A stretch of DNA of 64,000 nucleotides from Acorus gramineus. Lineage: Eukaryota; Streptophyta; Magnoliopsida; Acorales; Acoraceae. Below are positions 48,465 to 60,778 of this stretch, in pieces. The translations under genes and the position numbers were made by a program. Each line of letters begins with the position of its first letter. The first letter of the stretch is position 1. The notes under the pieces were generated by a model. The model did no database searches and was not told where the DNA came from. It saw only the letters and a program-made list of their open reading frames with translations. The stretch lies in NCBI GenBank assembly GCA_030737835.1, contig CM060850.1, positions 28,307,385 through 28,371,384 of the forward strand. Direction: 5' to 3'.

Positions 48465-51400
48465 ATGGAGGTCATCAATGCAACCGAAGATCCGACGGTC
48501 CCGGATCTCCTCCCACTCGCCGGCGCCTCCCAACAGCCGTACGTCTCGGAGCTCCTCTCCTTCACCCTCGATCGCCTTCACAAGGTTCATCTCTCTTACA
48601 CCCCCCTCCCTCTCTCTGCTCTGTTTGGATGCGTGGATAGTCTGGATAGCGCTAACACAGGCGTCGCCAGGAACCAGAGCTCCTCCGAGTGGACGCCGAG
48701 CGGATCCGGCGGCAGATGCAGGAGGTCGCCGTCGGGAACTACCGTGCGTTCATCGCGGCCGCCGATGCGCTGTCTTCCGTGCGCGAGCAAGTCTCCGCCG
48801 TCGATCGGCACCTCGAATCACTGGTAAATCACGGAGACCTGTGTGGAGTTGTTGGAAATCTCGGATGATCGATGGAAATTTGTTTGATCTGGATCGGATG
48901 GTTGCAGATAAACGAGATCCCGAAGCTGACGACGGAGTGCGCAGAATTCATCGAATCGGCGCAGCAGATCTTGGAGAAGCGGTCACTGAATGAGACGCTT
49001 CTGGCGAATCACGAGACACTGGCCGAGCTGCTTGACATCCCTCAACTTATGGATACGTATGGATTTTTGTATTTGTATTTGATGGTTTGATTTGTACATG
49101 CATTGCTTCGGTGATTTTTTGGTCTAATTGTTCACGATGAATTTGTATCGTGGTTTTTGTTTAGTCTTTGATTTTTGAATAATTAATTGGTTCATTCACC
49201 TTCTGAAAATTGTCAAATGGAGCAGGAGTTAGGGCAAGGCTTAGAGATTGTCATGATTTTGTTTAGTTTAGGTCAGAGAAGCAGATTAATGTTTCAAGAT
49301 GATATGCAGTCCAATGGGTTCCATCATGACTTTTTAGAACACAATAAAGCAAGAATTTAAGCCTTCAAGAATTAAAAAAATCAGGTCTACAACAAGAACT
49401 CACATAAGTTTGAATCCTGGTGGACTGGTGGTTAGCTAACAAGAAAGAACATTTGATTAGCGGCATAGCCTAGCACATGGAATTAACACGCAACACGCAT
49501 GAAAGCATATTCCTTTTTCTGAGAACTTGAGTAGCCTTTTGAACCATGAGGTGTTTTCCTGATTGTTTGACTGCTTATATAACTGCTTTTGATGATGCGA
49601 ATGGATCCCTTTGTTTTCCCTCAAACAAGAGATGAGGTCTCCCAGTAAAATACCAAGAAATGGATTAAGGAAGATCAAAGAAAAAAAAGGATCCTCCTGA
49701 TCTCAAAGTTGTTTCCCTTTTCTAAATTTAAGGTGCCAATCTTATATCCGATATGTAATTTGAGTGGCGAAAATTAGATGTTCTGATACTTTTGGTGAAA
49801 CATTTTTTTGTGGTATTATCACATTTGTATTTAAACCTCCTTGTTCAAATTTAAGTTATTTGCTTTAAAATATTTTCCAATTTCTGCTTCTGCAGGTGTG
49901 TACGTAATGGAAATTATGATGACGCCCTTGATTTGGAAGCTTTTGTCTCCAGACTATCACAAATGCATTCAAAGTAAGCTACTGTGTTTGATGGGACTTA
50001 TGTTGCATTTTAGGTTTTCTTCAGTCATTGCTGCCATGAGATTAACTAACTTGGTTAATCTTGGAGGTCAGATTACCCGTCATTCAGATGCTAGCAGTTG
50101 AAGTCAAGCAAACTACACAATCACTGCTTTCTCATCTTCTTCAAAAACTCCGCTCGAACATTCAGGTAATTGATTGTGATTCATAACTGTTACAACATTA
50201 TGAGTTTCCATTATTTCACTCATCAATCTGCATGATATTTTACAAGCATATCTTTCACATTGTTGAAATGTAAACCAGGATTTCCAGATTGTAAAATAAA
50301 TGCTGGCAAGATGTCACAAAGAAATAGATAATGATACAAATCTTGTGGGAAGTGGGAACACGGAATATCTAAATTTTAAAGCAGGTCCTCTTAAATATCT
50401 TTGAGAACTATTTGGTTAGTGTAAGATCTTCTATCAATGATGTATATATCAATAGTAAATTAACTACTAACACCTGATCCTTGATGAAATACAGCCGGTT
50501 GAAAAAGAGTAGAAACTATATAAGACTTGCCACTTGAAAGTAAAGACTCCTGGCCAATGTGTCAGAGCATCATATTTTTCATCCTATTAAAATTGAGAAA
50601 AACTTGATGCATGTCTAAGAGTGTAAAATCAATTATTCTACCTAAAATGGTGTAAATGAATCAAGTTTATAATCTTTTTGGTATTGAAATGTGCAACCTT
50701 CTCAAAACCATTGCATGTAGCATTTCTGATTTCTCATATTAGAGATGAATGACCAGTGACTGATTCCTATAATTTTTATTGTTGTTTGCAGTTGCCAGAG
50801 TGCCTACGTATTGTTGCACATTTGCGTCGGATAGGTGTGTTTAGTGAGTCTGAACTGCGCCTACAGGTATGATCTATGAGTAGTGCCTTCAGTTAACTTT
50901 TTTCTATCTGTAGGTCTTTGTTGCTTTTTGAAGTTACAGAAAACAGTTGTCCTGCATTTTATGTACTGTTACCTACCATACACCTTAGAACAGTGGTTTT
51001 AGAACTCATGTTTGGCCTTTGGATGATATCGAAATTCAGAAGTAAGATTCTTGCATCTTTTCTGGGAAGATTACTTGTCTACATAATTTTTTTAATTTTT
51101 TCCCTCGGATGTTACCATCATAGTTATAGATGATGGGGGAATCCCATTCTCCCCTCTCTCCCCCCTCCCCCTCCCCCTCCTCTCTCACTCTCTCGCTAAC
51201 ACACACACACTTTAAAACTCCTATGTGACTGTAAATGGATTGAAGGAGCCACTTTCCAGCACATCTCTCTTGATGGCAAGGTGTATAGTCGATGGGTGTT
51301 TAAGTTTGAGTATGCTTGTTTTGATTGGTCCATCTCTCTGGATGTGCCATGCTTGCGATGCTTGTTTAATATTCTTTTGCCTTCTTCTACTAAACCAAAG

Positions 51401-53236
51401 AAGAAAAAGAAAGAAAATAAACTATAGCATGAGAATGTAATTTTATTACAGGTTAGATATATGCACATTATCTGTACTCTAGTTCATAATTGATAACGGC
51501 ATCCTTGGATATGCAAATAATAAACTGTTTATTTATTATGGTGAATCCATGGAATTGTACATTGTATTTTGTGGAGAATATATTTGAAGTCTGAAGATTA
51601 TCACTGCTGTCTGTACTAAAGCTTCCTTTATTTGGAACTAGTTCTTGAGATGCAGAGAGGCATGGTTGGCTGGATTTCTTGATGACCTCGACCAGAGGAA
51701 TGTATATGAGTACCTAAAGGGAATGGTGAATTGTCACAGGATGCATCTCTTTGATGTTGTCAATCAATATAGAGCCATATTTAGTAATGACAAGTCCGGG
51801 AGTGATGAGAACTATGACGGCGGCCTTCTTTTTAGTTGGGCTATGCACCAAATAAATTCTCATTTGAGTACCCTTGAGGCCATGCTCCCCCAGATAACTG
51901 AAGGCGGATCACTGACAAATATACTTGATCAGTGCATGGTAAGATAATCTCCACGTGCATTTATGAAATATAACTGTGGAATGATTTCTTCACCATTAAT
52001 GTCTACTATCACATACATGACATAATAGCAACCATTTTTTACGTTCTTTGCAGTACTGTGCTATGGGTCTTGGCTTGGTTGGATTGGATTTCCGTTGCTT
52101 GCTACCACCACTTTTTGAAGAGTAAACGAGTATTTCTTGTGCATTGATTGAAGTACGTTCAATATCTAATCATCAAGACTTGATAACCAACAACCTGTGT
52201 TAATTTTCAGTGCAGTTCTTAATCTGTTCTCAAAGAATATGGGTACAGCTGTTGAGAATTTTCAGGTGTGTGTGCATTTACAGTTATGGAACAAATTCAC
52301 TTTGCACATAACACTGCAGATAAGGTTGTCACAACTGGTTTTCCTACGTAACTTATATTTTCAAGATAAATTATTTGACAGATTGCCATGAATTCAAATC
52401 ATCATTTCATTGTTGTTTACTGATTATCTTACTCTAATATTGTCCATTGTTAGCTAGTTTTAGATTCACATCGGTGGGTGCCACTGCCAGCTGTTGGTTT
52501 CACAACAAATGGTCCAAGTGATGAAGGCCAAGATGATGTCGCTCCACCATCTTATTTGATGGAGCATCCGCCCATTGCTGTCTTTGTCAATGGTTAGTCT
52601 ATATTTCCTTCTTGTGCTCTTTAAAAATGGCTCTAATTAACCTCTTTTCCCTGAATGGTCAATAAAAATGGTTTGTCATGCAGGTGTACTGGCGGCTATG
52701 AACGAACTGAGGCCATGCGCCCCAGTTAGCTTGAAACATGTTCTGGCTCGAGAACTTGTGAAGGGACTGCAAGCCGTTTCCGATTCATTAGTGACATACA
52801 ACACTACCCGAATGCTCCGAGAGAACGAGTCTGCACTTTTCCACTCTCTCTGTCAAGCTTTCATCGAGGTGATTGGCATGTAAATCTGAACCGATTTTCT
52901 TAGTGTATGGTTCTTCCCATCAATTAATGTGACTTTCTCGTTTAGGTTGCCTACCCTTATTGTGCAATGTGCTTTGGCCGGTGTTACCCGGGTGGAGCTG
53001 TTCTGATCACGGAGTTTAGGAATTCGTTGGACGGTGTTATGCGGCTACTGTCGGTCTCGCCTGCGAGAGGTCTTCAGAAAGCTAAAAGCATGGATGTCAC
53101 AGTTTCCCTGAATCGTGGTGAGGTTTCGGCGGTGGATAATGGAGGCTCCGCCGTTTTAGAGAAAACAGTGGTCACCGACTCGGATCCAGGTAATGATGCC
53201 AATTCGAAATTAGTGGCTAGACAAAGCAGTATTTAA
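48465..53236 (+). CDS. COG8: Conserved oligomeric Golgi complex subunit 8 (12 exons)
   Basis: COG8 is a Dor1-family subunit of lobe B of the COG tethering complex, which directs retrograde vesicles within the Golgi. Exons are 48465-48584, 48671-48823, 48908-49056, 49896-49973, 50072-50165, 50792-50866, 51642-51938, 52054-52121, 52211-52265, 52454-52592, 52684-52868 and 52946-53236 (TAA). They total 1,704 nt and 567 residues, close to the plant family length, with all phases consistent. Family-typical stretches are [22 protein letters not shown] at the N-terminus, [56 protein letters not shown] and [15 protein letters not shown]. The N-terminal third should form the helical region that contacts other COG subunits. 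The C-terminal about 80 residues are low-complexity and probably disordered. The first two exons are GC-rich, later ones not. Confidence 0.95.
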
Positions 53237-54271
53237 ACTGTATACGTTTTGCGTTTCTTATTTATTTGTCTTTCTAAATCTGCTAAAGACCAATTTATCA
53301 CCATTAGATAGAAATTTTTCATTCCTTGTGACTATTGCTGGGATGATCAAACTAGAATACACAATTATTTTGTTATTTACAGAGCTTTGCATGAGTAGTA
53401 CAGAAAATGTGAGTTTTTGGTGCAAGTACTGCTTAATTTACATATGTTTTGTGAACTTCTATTTTGAGATGGTCCGTCTTTGTTTTTGGTCAAAATGTTA
53501 TATTGTGAAGAATGACAACTTCATTAGAGTAACCATTACAAAAAGCTAAGTTGATCTTCAAATAGGTGATGATATATCTGATTTATGCAAAAGTTATATG
53601 CCTCTATGTGGAAGGTACATGAATCCAAACGAAGATGTACATGTGGGGGTGGGAATTGATGTTAAAAATGGGGGCTGGTTCTATAATGCACCTGTAGAAT
53701 CTCATTTGGCAAGAATTGCTGGACTTGGGATTGAATCTTGGATGGACTTGATGGGGGACTTTGTGCTTGTTACTTGGTGGTTTAGTTTGAGTTTGCGTTT
53801 GGGTGAATTCTGAATGGGACATTGACAAATGAGGGGTTTTTTCTTGCACTTTTTGTGTTTTACTCATTAAAAAGTGTCGTGTTCCAAATTTCTTGGAAAC
53901 ACCGGTTCTTTGAGCATCTTCAATCCAAGCCTTCATTTTTAGAGGGTGTTGCATTCCAATCATCACCCTTCATTTTTTTTTTTAATTATATAATTTTATA
54001 TGAAAATTCATTAATAAATATTATTATTATTAATCCATTTATATAAAAATTATACCACTGAAAGATCTCGGTAAGACTTTTAAAATGAGTCTAATATTAA
54101 ATTTTTTTAGAGTATTTTTAAATTAATAATTTTTTAATTAAAAAAATAAAAGAATTCTTTAATAATCAAGTGTACGAGGATTTATTTAAAATTAATTTTA
54201 AAATAACTTAATATTAGTCTTATTTGGAAGATATCGATGAGATTTTTTCAATTATAGTATTTTTATATAAA
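53237..54271. other. COG8 3' flank, no further gene seen
   Basis: This includes the likely COG8 3' UTR. Short open frames near 53330-53970 show no similarity to known proteins. Confidence 0.45.
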
Positions 54272-54470
54272 AAAAAGTGAATGTTTAGAGTCTGTTCAAA
54301 ATGGGCCCCAAATCACCCTTCCATTTATTTTTAGTTGATAGTGTATTATTAAATGAAATAGTTTATTTCTAAAAAGTGAATGTTTAGAATCAGTTCAAAA
54401 TGGGCCCCAAATCACCCTTCCATTTATTTTTAGTTGATAGTGTATTATCAAATGAAATAGTTTATTTCTA
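54272..54470. repeat. Tandem duplication, 99-bp unit
   Basis: The copies 54272-54370 and 54371-54470 both read AAAAAGTGAATGTTTAGA to AATAGTTTATTTCT and differ at only a few positions, so the duplication is recent. Confidence 0.95.
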
Positions 54471-55429
54471 GAGCGTTATTACACGCAAACAGTCCATATA
54501 TCTCGATAACCATCTAGTGATATATATAGATTTAAGTGTGGTCGTATATGTTGTTTTAGAACCTCACGACATATGATTTGGCATGTGTGGTTTGCTATAG
54601 TGAAATTGTTCTCACAGCCCAAATTCCATTTGAATTATTGTTCGGACGAGGTTCGAACGGTAATTCAAACATCCAAAAAATAAACATTCTGGAAACGAAT
54701 TTCGTTCGAATGACACTTAAATGTTCGAGAGTTCGAAAGACATTCAAATATTCGAACTCTACTTGAAGGGCATTCGAATGATAGTTTAAAAAAAAAAGAA
54801 AAAAGAACGACCATTTGAACAGACTCCGACCATATATGCGGACCGCATATTACTTTAAAATATTAACGATATATATTTGTCATCAAAATATATACCTTAT
54901 TAAATAAAGTTTACTAGTTTTAAAAAATTTAAACATGTGCCTCCAGACTATCCTAACATTATTCTTATTTTAATATGAAACATTGTATTCTGGTGTAAGA
55001 TATCGTAAAAAGTATATCTGAATGTATTTTCGTTTGGCTTATGTGTTCAGATCTTAATATCATACTAGCTCATGCGCAAAGTTTCCTCCAATCCTAGATA
55101 TAACATGTTACACCCAAAACGACCATGTCCATAACAATAAATCAATACCCAAACATCAATGAAGGGGCCAATAAAAGAAATATGCAACTATACAAAAAAA
55201 AAAAAACTAATATAATAAAAACAGAGCAACATATACGACAAGGTCGACCGAAAGATACATTTGTATCACCAAGTATTGATTTAACAATTAAAATTAAAAA
55301 TAAGATTCATAGAGATATGATATTATTATGTTTAAAAATCTTAAAACTTTTTTATTTCATTTGTTCCCTTCATCTAAAACAACATTCATTAATTAACATA
55401 AAAATTTAAATACTTCTGCCTTGTTGGCG

Positions 55430-56202
55430 GCCTAATACTTCTGGGTTCACGGTGAAGAGCGGCTATGATTGGCATCGGCGTGACCTTCCGACGGTCTCTC
55501 TTGCATGCAGCAACCCTGCTCGTATATGGTGGCCCAAGTTTTTGTGGAGCGCGTAGCTCCTTGCACACGAACGTCTCTTGACGGAAGTATATCGAGCGAC
55601 ATGGAGAGGGGAGGAGAATGTTTTGTGCGCCTTGTGTGGTGACACACCTAAAACCATTTCCCACCTCTTTTGCCAGTGTAGTATTGCTCGGGCACTGTGG
55701 AGGAAAGTCGGTTTGGCTACCTCCTTTTGCTCTTCCTTTCACTAGAGGATATGAGGGAGCCAGGCGTGGACCTGCGCTCCCGTTCAGCTTCAGGGAATGC
55801 ATAGACCATCGCAAGCTTGGTCATCCCCACAGGTTCTTGGGTGATTTGGCACTCGAGGAATGAAGATGTTTTCAACGGTGCGAGGGTGTAAGTGGAGAAG
55901 ATGTGAGAGCTCATGGCTTGCTTATTTGGGACTGGGTGCACAAATTGGTCGAGGTGCGGAGGGTGATCCTCGGGGGAGGAGCAATCGAGGGAGCAGCATA
56001 GGCTAACTTTGTTTTGGGGGCGGAATCGATTCATAGTTGATAGCCTATCTACTCCTCAAATCAGCCTAACGGGTTCTTTGATTTATTTAATTATTTCTTT
56101 TAAATTATGTATCCTCTCATCTCCCATTCAGATATGTACTGACTCTTCTTTTAACTAAATCGATTGGTAGTAATAGTCTACTTTTTTTAAAAAAAAAAAA
56201 AA
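55430..56202 (+). pseudogene. LINE (non-LTR retrotransposon) 3' remnant with zf-RVT domain
   Basis: Plus-strand fragments read TSGFTVKSGYDWHRR (near 55437), WWPKFLW (near 55530) and then CALCGDTPKTISHLFCQC with ARALWRK (about 55626-55710). This is the zinc-binding C-terminal domain that follows reverse transcriptase in plant LINEs. Frames are interrupted by stops and a shift near 55740. A pure A-tract at about 56189-56202 may be the element's 3' tail. The open frame on the opposite strand (55814-55389) is its antisense shadow. Confidence 0.75.
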
Positions 56203-56879
56203 TTAATATAACAATAGAAATGAAAAGATGGGTGACTTTTTCTTTAATAATTAGTAAGTAATAGAAAAGATTATTTGTAAAAAATGAGATTAGCATATTT
56301 AGTAATTGTTAAAAAAGATATCAAATTGATATGCTATTATTTAATTATGGTCAAGAATTGGAAAAAGAACTTAGGTGGTAAAATTGGATCGAACTTGGTT
56401 TAATGTATAAGGGGTGTAGTGTATGTATTGTGTATCTGTGTAAACATGTATACATATACATATTTAATGCGTGTACATGTATTTATGTGTGTATGTAATT
56501 GTGCATATATTAAAGTAATAAATTAGTTAAAAATTTAGGTACAAAAATAAAATTTGAATAATCCAGAGAGGTTGAAGTGGTGTAGATATGATATTATCTA
56601 GCTTTAAAATTGTGCATAGATATTATCTAACTTTTTTTTCTATCTGCGTCTGGCGTCCCTCTCTGGAATAAGTCTTTAGGGGAAAATGCATAGATCCCTC
56701 TAAAAGTTTTCTTATATCTATATCAAGTTATCAACTCTTCTTTTTTTTCAAAAATCCATATAATCTCTTGATTTTTAGGTTATATTCTTGTCGTTACCAC
56801 CTTGAAATTGGGATATTGTTAATTTAACCACACATGATTAAATTATATTTTTATCCTTGTCACTTTCACCCTCACCTAA

Positions 56880-57535
56880 GGGAAAAATGCATATAAACCC
56901 CTTAAGTTTGGGAATATCCATTTTAACCCCTCATTTTTTTTAATATCAATATAAATCCCTATATTTTCTCATGGATAAAGATTTAGGTCCCTGAATTAGT
57001 TTTTTTATCAAATTTTAAGGAATGTCCTGGATATATTCTATCCACCTAAAGGTGTTGCAATTGCATTTACTCAAATAACTTCATGAGATTTAAAAAAATT
57101 CAATAAAACCCTCTAAATGATCAAAATATCATCCATAAAAAAAATATCTCACTATGTTTCTTCTTCAATGTGTTAAGAATAAATTAGTGTATATTATTAG
57201 GTTAACCACATACAAGTTTTAGCTGGGTAATGGTGGGGGGCAATATGATCATATAAATTAAGCACGTAATTTTAAAGAGATAAATGGATATTCAGGAAAA
57301 TAAGGAGTCGATATGTATATTTGTAATTTTTCTAGGGGTTATATGAATTTATATTTTCAAGAAGATTTTAAGTAACAGAATATTCCAAGAATATTCCTCC
57401 TACATTGACGGAAATTATAATCAGTCTTTTTTTTTTGCTTAACCAGAGAAACTTTCAGGTGGTTATATGGATTTTTAGAAGAAAAAAAAAACAGGGGGAA
57501 ATATGGATATCGGCAAACTTTCATAGGGGAAATTT
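56880..57535. mobile_element. Probable fold-back MITE relative of the 41276 and 61396 copies
   Basis: The left side reads AAGGGAAAAATGCATATAAA then CCCCTTAAG; the right side reads GGTGGTTATATGGATTTTTAG and ends near CATAGGGGAAAT. This is the same phrase set (ATATAACCCC / ATATGGATTTT) in inverted arrangement, but more diverged. A further related patch lies at about 56685-56780. Exact ends are unclear. Confidence 0.45.
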
Positions 57536-58680
57536 ATTGTTGTTAACATGACAATTGAAGTATGAAAATGAAAACTTGATTAGTTTTACTTTAATAAATT
57601 ATAGATAAAAAAAGAATATGAATATAATAGAAGGTTGTTCCTTGGATATGACTATCCACCAAGCTCATGACGAGTCTACTCTATCCTCGATATCCACCAA
57701 GCTTATTCATTCAAGAGAATGCTTTTTCAAACATATAATGACACATGCACTATATTTAGATAAAGAAAAGATAAGACACTACTGCCTAAGAGAATAAAAT
57801 AAAAAAACAATAGGCGACAACTCCATCCAGACAAATGAGACTAAAAGTTAAAAAGATAAAGTTTCAATCATAGCCAAAAAAAAAAAATTACATATCAAGA
57901 CCTTTTGAAATCCGGATGAGAAAGAGTACTATAAAAGATAGGCATGGCTTGGAAGAAGGGCATTCCAAGAGTGTTATCCACTAAAATATCTAAATTACAT
58001 TGTGTTTTGTAATATCGAGGTTAGAGAAGGATAGGGATGATGATGAAGAGATCCTTCTTAACCTGATATTGTAAGTCTTTTATGATCTTTATCTTGTTAG
58101 CTTGTGGTCTATGAGTCACTTTCTTATAAAATAGTTTAGTTGCATAATAATTTATTTTGCTTCCAAAACAGTATACTTTCGCCTCATTCTCCTTCTATAA
58201 GAAAATATGTAACCGGCACATCATTTGTTGAGGTATTTTTGTACTCATTGGGTTTTCCTTTATAATTAAGATTTCCAACTTCCTTTCTTTCTCTTTAATC
58301 TTTAATAGGTCTTTTTGTTAGAACTTGAAACGGTTTTTGAGCTTCCATATTTGGAGGCTCACTATTTGATTGTTTAAATATGGAGGTTCAATTATTTTAT
58401 TTTTGTTAAAGTGTGATAATTTTTAATACGCAATTTTAATTTTTATAAAGTTGGTACCATTGGATTGTTGTCAATATGATCCAAATGAGTCTAATATTGA
58501 ATATGTTTAACGAATAAATAAAAAAATTAGAGGGATATTATAAATTGAATTTTTATAAAAAAAAATAGTATATAAAAATATAATAGAAATGAAAACATAT
58601 ATTGGGTCGGAGTTAATAAATAAACAGTGAGACTCTAAACTCACTTTTTGATTTTTAGATCCCCATTAGAGATGCTTTAA
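57536..58680. other. AT-rich intergenic region, no gene recognised
   Basis: Nothing beyond AT-rich sequence and short A/T runs was recognised in this 1.1-kb stretch. Confidence 0.5.
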
Positions 58681-58689
58681 GAGAGTTTC

Positions 58690-59090
58690 TCAATGGTTCA
58701 CCTCGGACAAGTAGACTGGCACAGATAGATTGACAATGCTAAAGCTCACACCAAGAAGGACACGGCCGATCACGATTTTGTGAGAAGCCATTGGTGGCTG
58801 CGCCCACCAAGGATAGGAGACCTCCAAGCAACATCGAGGCCTTCTTGGAGAACACCATTTGTCAAAAAAGAAAAACATTGAGGAATGAGGCGATTAGAGC
58901 CACCAGGTAGAAAGAGGAGGTGAAGATGGTGAGCTCGAGCTCTTCTCAATGTACACCGACAGATATAATTTATCAAGGAAAGGCTGCATCATGAAAACAT
59001 CACCGGAGATGCCGATGTTATAGCCCATGATGAAACCTCTAGTGCAGGCTACACATGCGAGGACGACTAATAGCTTCATTTTAAAAAATG
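58690..59090 (-). pseudogene. Monosaccharide/H+ symporter (STP-like) pseudogene fragment
   Basis: The minus strand encodes pieces of the N-terminal part of a sugar transporter protein: LVVLACVACTRGFIMGYN followed by IGISGDV (family GYDIGISGGV; here the Asp is Asn), PFLDKLYLSVY, then in other frames FTSSFYLVALIAS and IVIGRVLLGV...NLSVPVYLSEV (family GRxLLG and SVPLYLSE). At least two frame changes and missing segments separate them, and the C-terminal two thirds are absent. It is a broken copy of a hexose transporter gene, not a functional gene. Confidence 0.75.
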
Positions 59091-59628
59091 GAGACAGTGC
59101 ACTCCACGAAGAAGATGTCTAAGTGCCCCCACCTGAAAGAAAAGAAAACAAATCCTCTGTGTCTGAATGTGATGTCCACTAGACCTGTTAAATAGAAACT
59201 TTGTAATCATAAATATTCCTCAAAAAAGATAAAATTGTGTATGAATGCCCTGTTGAAGAGTTCTTATGCACATTATAAATATTTAACATTTTACAAAATG
59301 TTGTTTTGAGAGGTATTGTTGACAATAGAAATTTGTAAGGAGTATTTTAACGTAAAGAGATTTTTTCAAAAGTTGTATATGCAAAATAATGCTTTTTATA
59401 TATATATATACTGTTGTTGATATGGTGCTTAGAATTGACTGTTTGTTGACTATATACAAAATATTGGTTACATGACATCGGTTTGTTTGGGGAGCCTCTG
59501 ACACCCCACCCCACCCCTATAAATATTAAAAAAACAAATTTCACGTGTCCTTGAAAAATCAAAACTCACCCTTTTCTATCTCACATTTTCTCTTCCAAAT
59601 GAAAACCTATTCCAAATCAAACAGAAAA

Positions 59629-60473
59629 GGGGGTGGTTATTTCCACCCGATGGTTGTGAATCTCATCCAAAAATAAATTTTTTTAAAATAAATTAGAAAC
59701 CCACCCACCTATCCATTCCACCGGACGATGACGATCTCCTTTGGCCTCCTCCGCCTACTTCGACTGCTCCGACTCCTTCTCCTCCGTCCCCCTCCACCAG
59801 TCCCCTACTTCTCCTCCGGCCCAATCCACCTCGGTTTTCACTCCGGTCCCCTCGAAAACAACAACCCACGAATCTTCTCCAGTCTGTCATGGATCTCCCC
59901 TTCCGCCTCAGCTTCTCTTCCGGTGGCGCCACTTTGCGAATGCTCTCTATCTTGAAAGGCCTCAAGAAGGTCATCGTCAATAGAATCCACCAAAGCCAGA
60001 ACTCCATCGTCGCCCCAATCAAGGCGTCCTCTGCCCAGTGCCCCCGCCCAAACCGAAGTCGCCGTCGTTGTCGATGTCTCCGGCATGATCGACGGTTGCA
60101 ATTCATTGCAGTGGGTGAAGGGGAAAGCCGGGGAGGACCGTGCCCACGTCGTGGTATTAGAAGAGCACGGTTGGGTCTTCATCAGAATATACGACGGCTT
60201 CAACGACCGCCGATCACCGCCGCAGTCATGCACAGGGCCAGAGTTTTCATGGGTCCACTGCAATCCGTCGCCGATCATCATTGTCGTCGTCGTTTCATCT
60301 CTCGGGTCGCCGGCGCCTCCTCCCACGCTCTCCATCACATCATCTTTTATTGTCATCGCCGTCGTCGTCGGGTGGAATGGACGGTTGGGTGGGTTTCTAT
60401 TTTTTTTTTTTAATAATTTTATTATTTTTAGTGAGTGAGATTCACAACCAATGGGGTGTTAATATCCACTCCC
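59629..60473 (+). mobile_element. Pack-MULE (845 bp) carrying a captured PP2C gene fragment
   Basis: Ends form long terminal inverted repeats of about 100 bp. The left starts GGGGGTGGTTATTTCC and the reverse complement of the right starts GGGAGTGGATATTAAC. Both continue with TGGTTGTGAATCTCA, and then AGAAACCCACCCA and CCATTCCACC before the interior. The 9-bp flanks are AACAGAAAA (59620-59628) and AACATAAAA (60474-60482), one mismatch, which fits Mutator-type target duplication. The interior is GC-rich in an AT-rich setting and derives from a host gene. There is no transposase, so the element is non-autonomous. Confidence 0.88.
59741..60210 (+). pseudogene. Captured fragment of a POLTERGEIST-like protein phosphatase 2C gene
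   Basis: Successive plus frames carry FDCSDSFSSVPLHQ (frame from 59741), FSSGPIHLGFHSGPLE (frame from 59728), [10 protein letters not shown]...[11 protein letters not shown] (frame from 59889) and [16 protein letters not shown] / [15 protein letters not shown] (frame from 60085). These match, in order, the N-terminal region and start of the PP2C domain of plant POL/PLL phosphatases, including the metal-binding Asp-Gly of the IYDGF motif. Three frame switches and loss of the rest of the catalytic domain mean no active phosphatase can be made. The 172-codon open frame on the minus strand is an antisense shadow. Confidence 0.8.
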
Positions 60474-60778
60474 AACATAAAAATCCAAAATTCATTTCTT
60501 AATTCTACCCTTCCCAGCGCTTTTTGGAATGACTAGGGTGAGGTAGCATAGTATTAAATCATGTATATATTAAGGGGTGAGGTTGCAATATATAAAAAAT
60601 TATTTGGGTGGAAAAGGAAATGGGTTGGAGTGAATGTATGATAGGGTGAAAATCGTTGTCCCCAGTTTTATGAGGTATAAGTTATGAGTTTTAAATGAAA
60701 CTATAAAAATGAAAAATTGGTTCATTCGTCAAATATTGTACATGAGAGCAACAGGTGATGCTTGGTGTCTTATAAAAG

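Noticed and set aside
53598..53816. Open frame downstream of COG8 (MPLCGRYMNPNED...)
   Set aside because: It has no known similarity or splice signals that would join it to COG8, whose stop at 53236 fits the family's length.
55389..55814. 141-codon minus-strand ORF
   Set aside because: The plus strand carries a zf-RVT zinc-binding domain of a LINE here, so the minus frame is its shadow.
59838..60356. 172-codon minus-strand ORF across the Pack-MULE
   Set aside because: It is opposite to a PP2C fragment recognisable on the plus strand and resembles nothing known.
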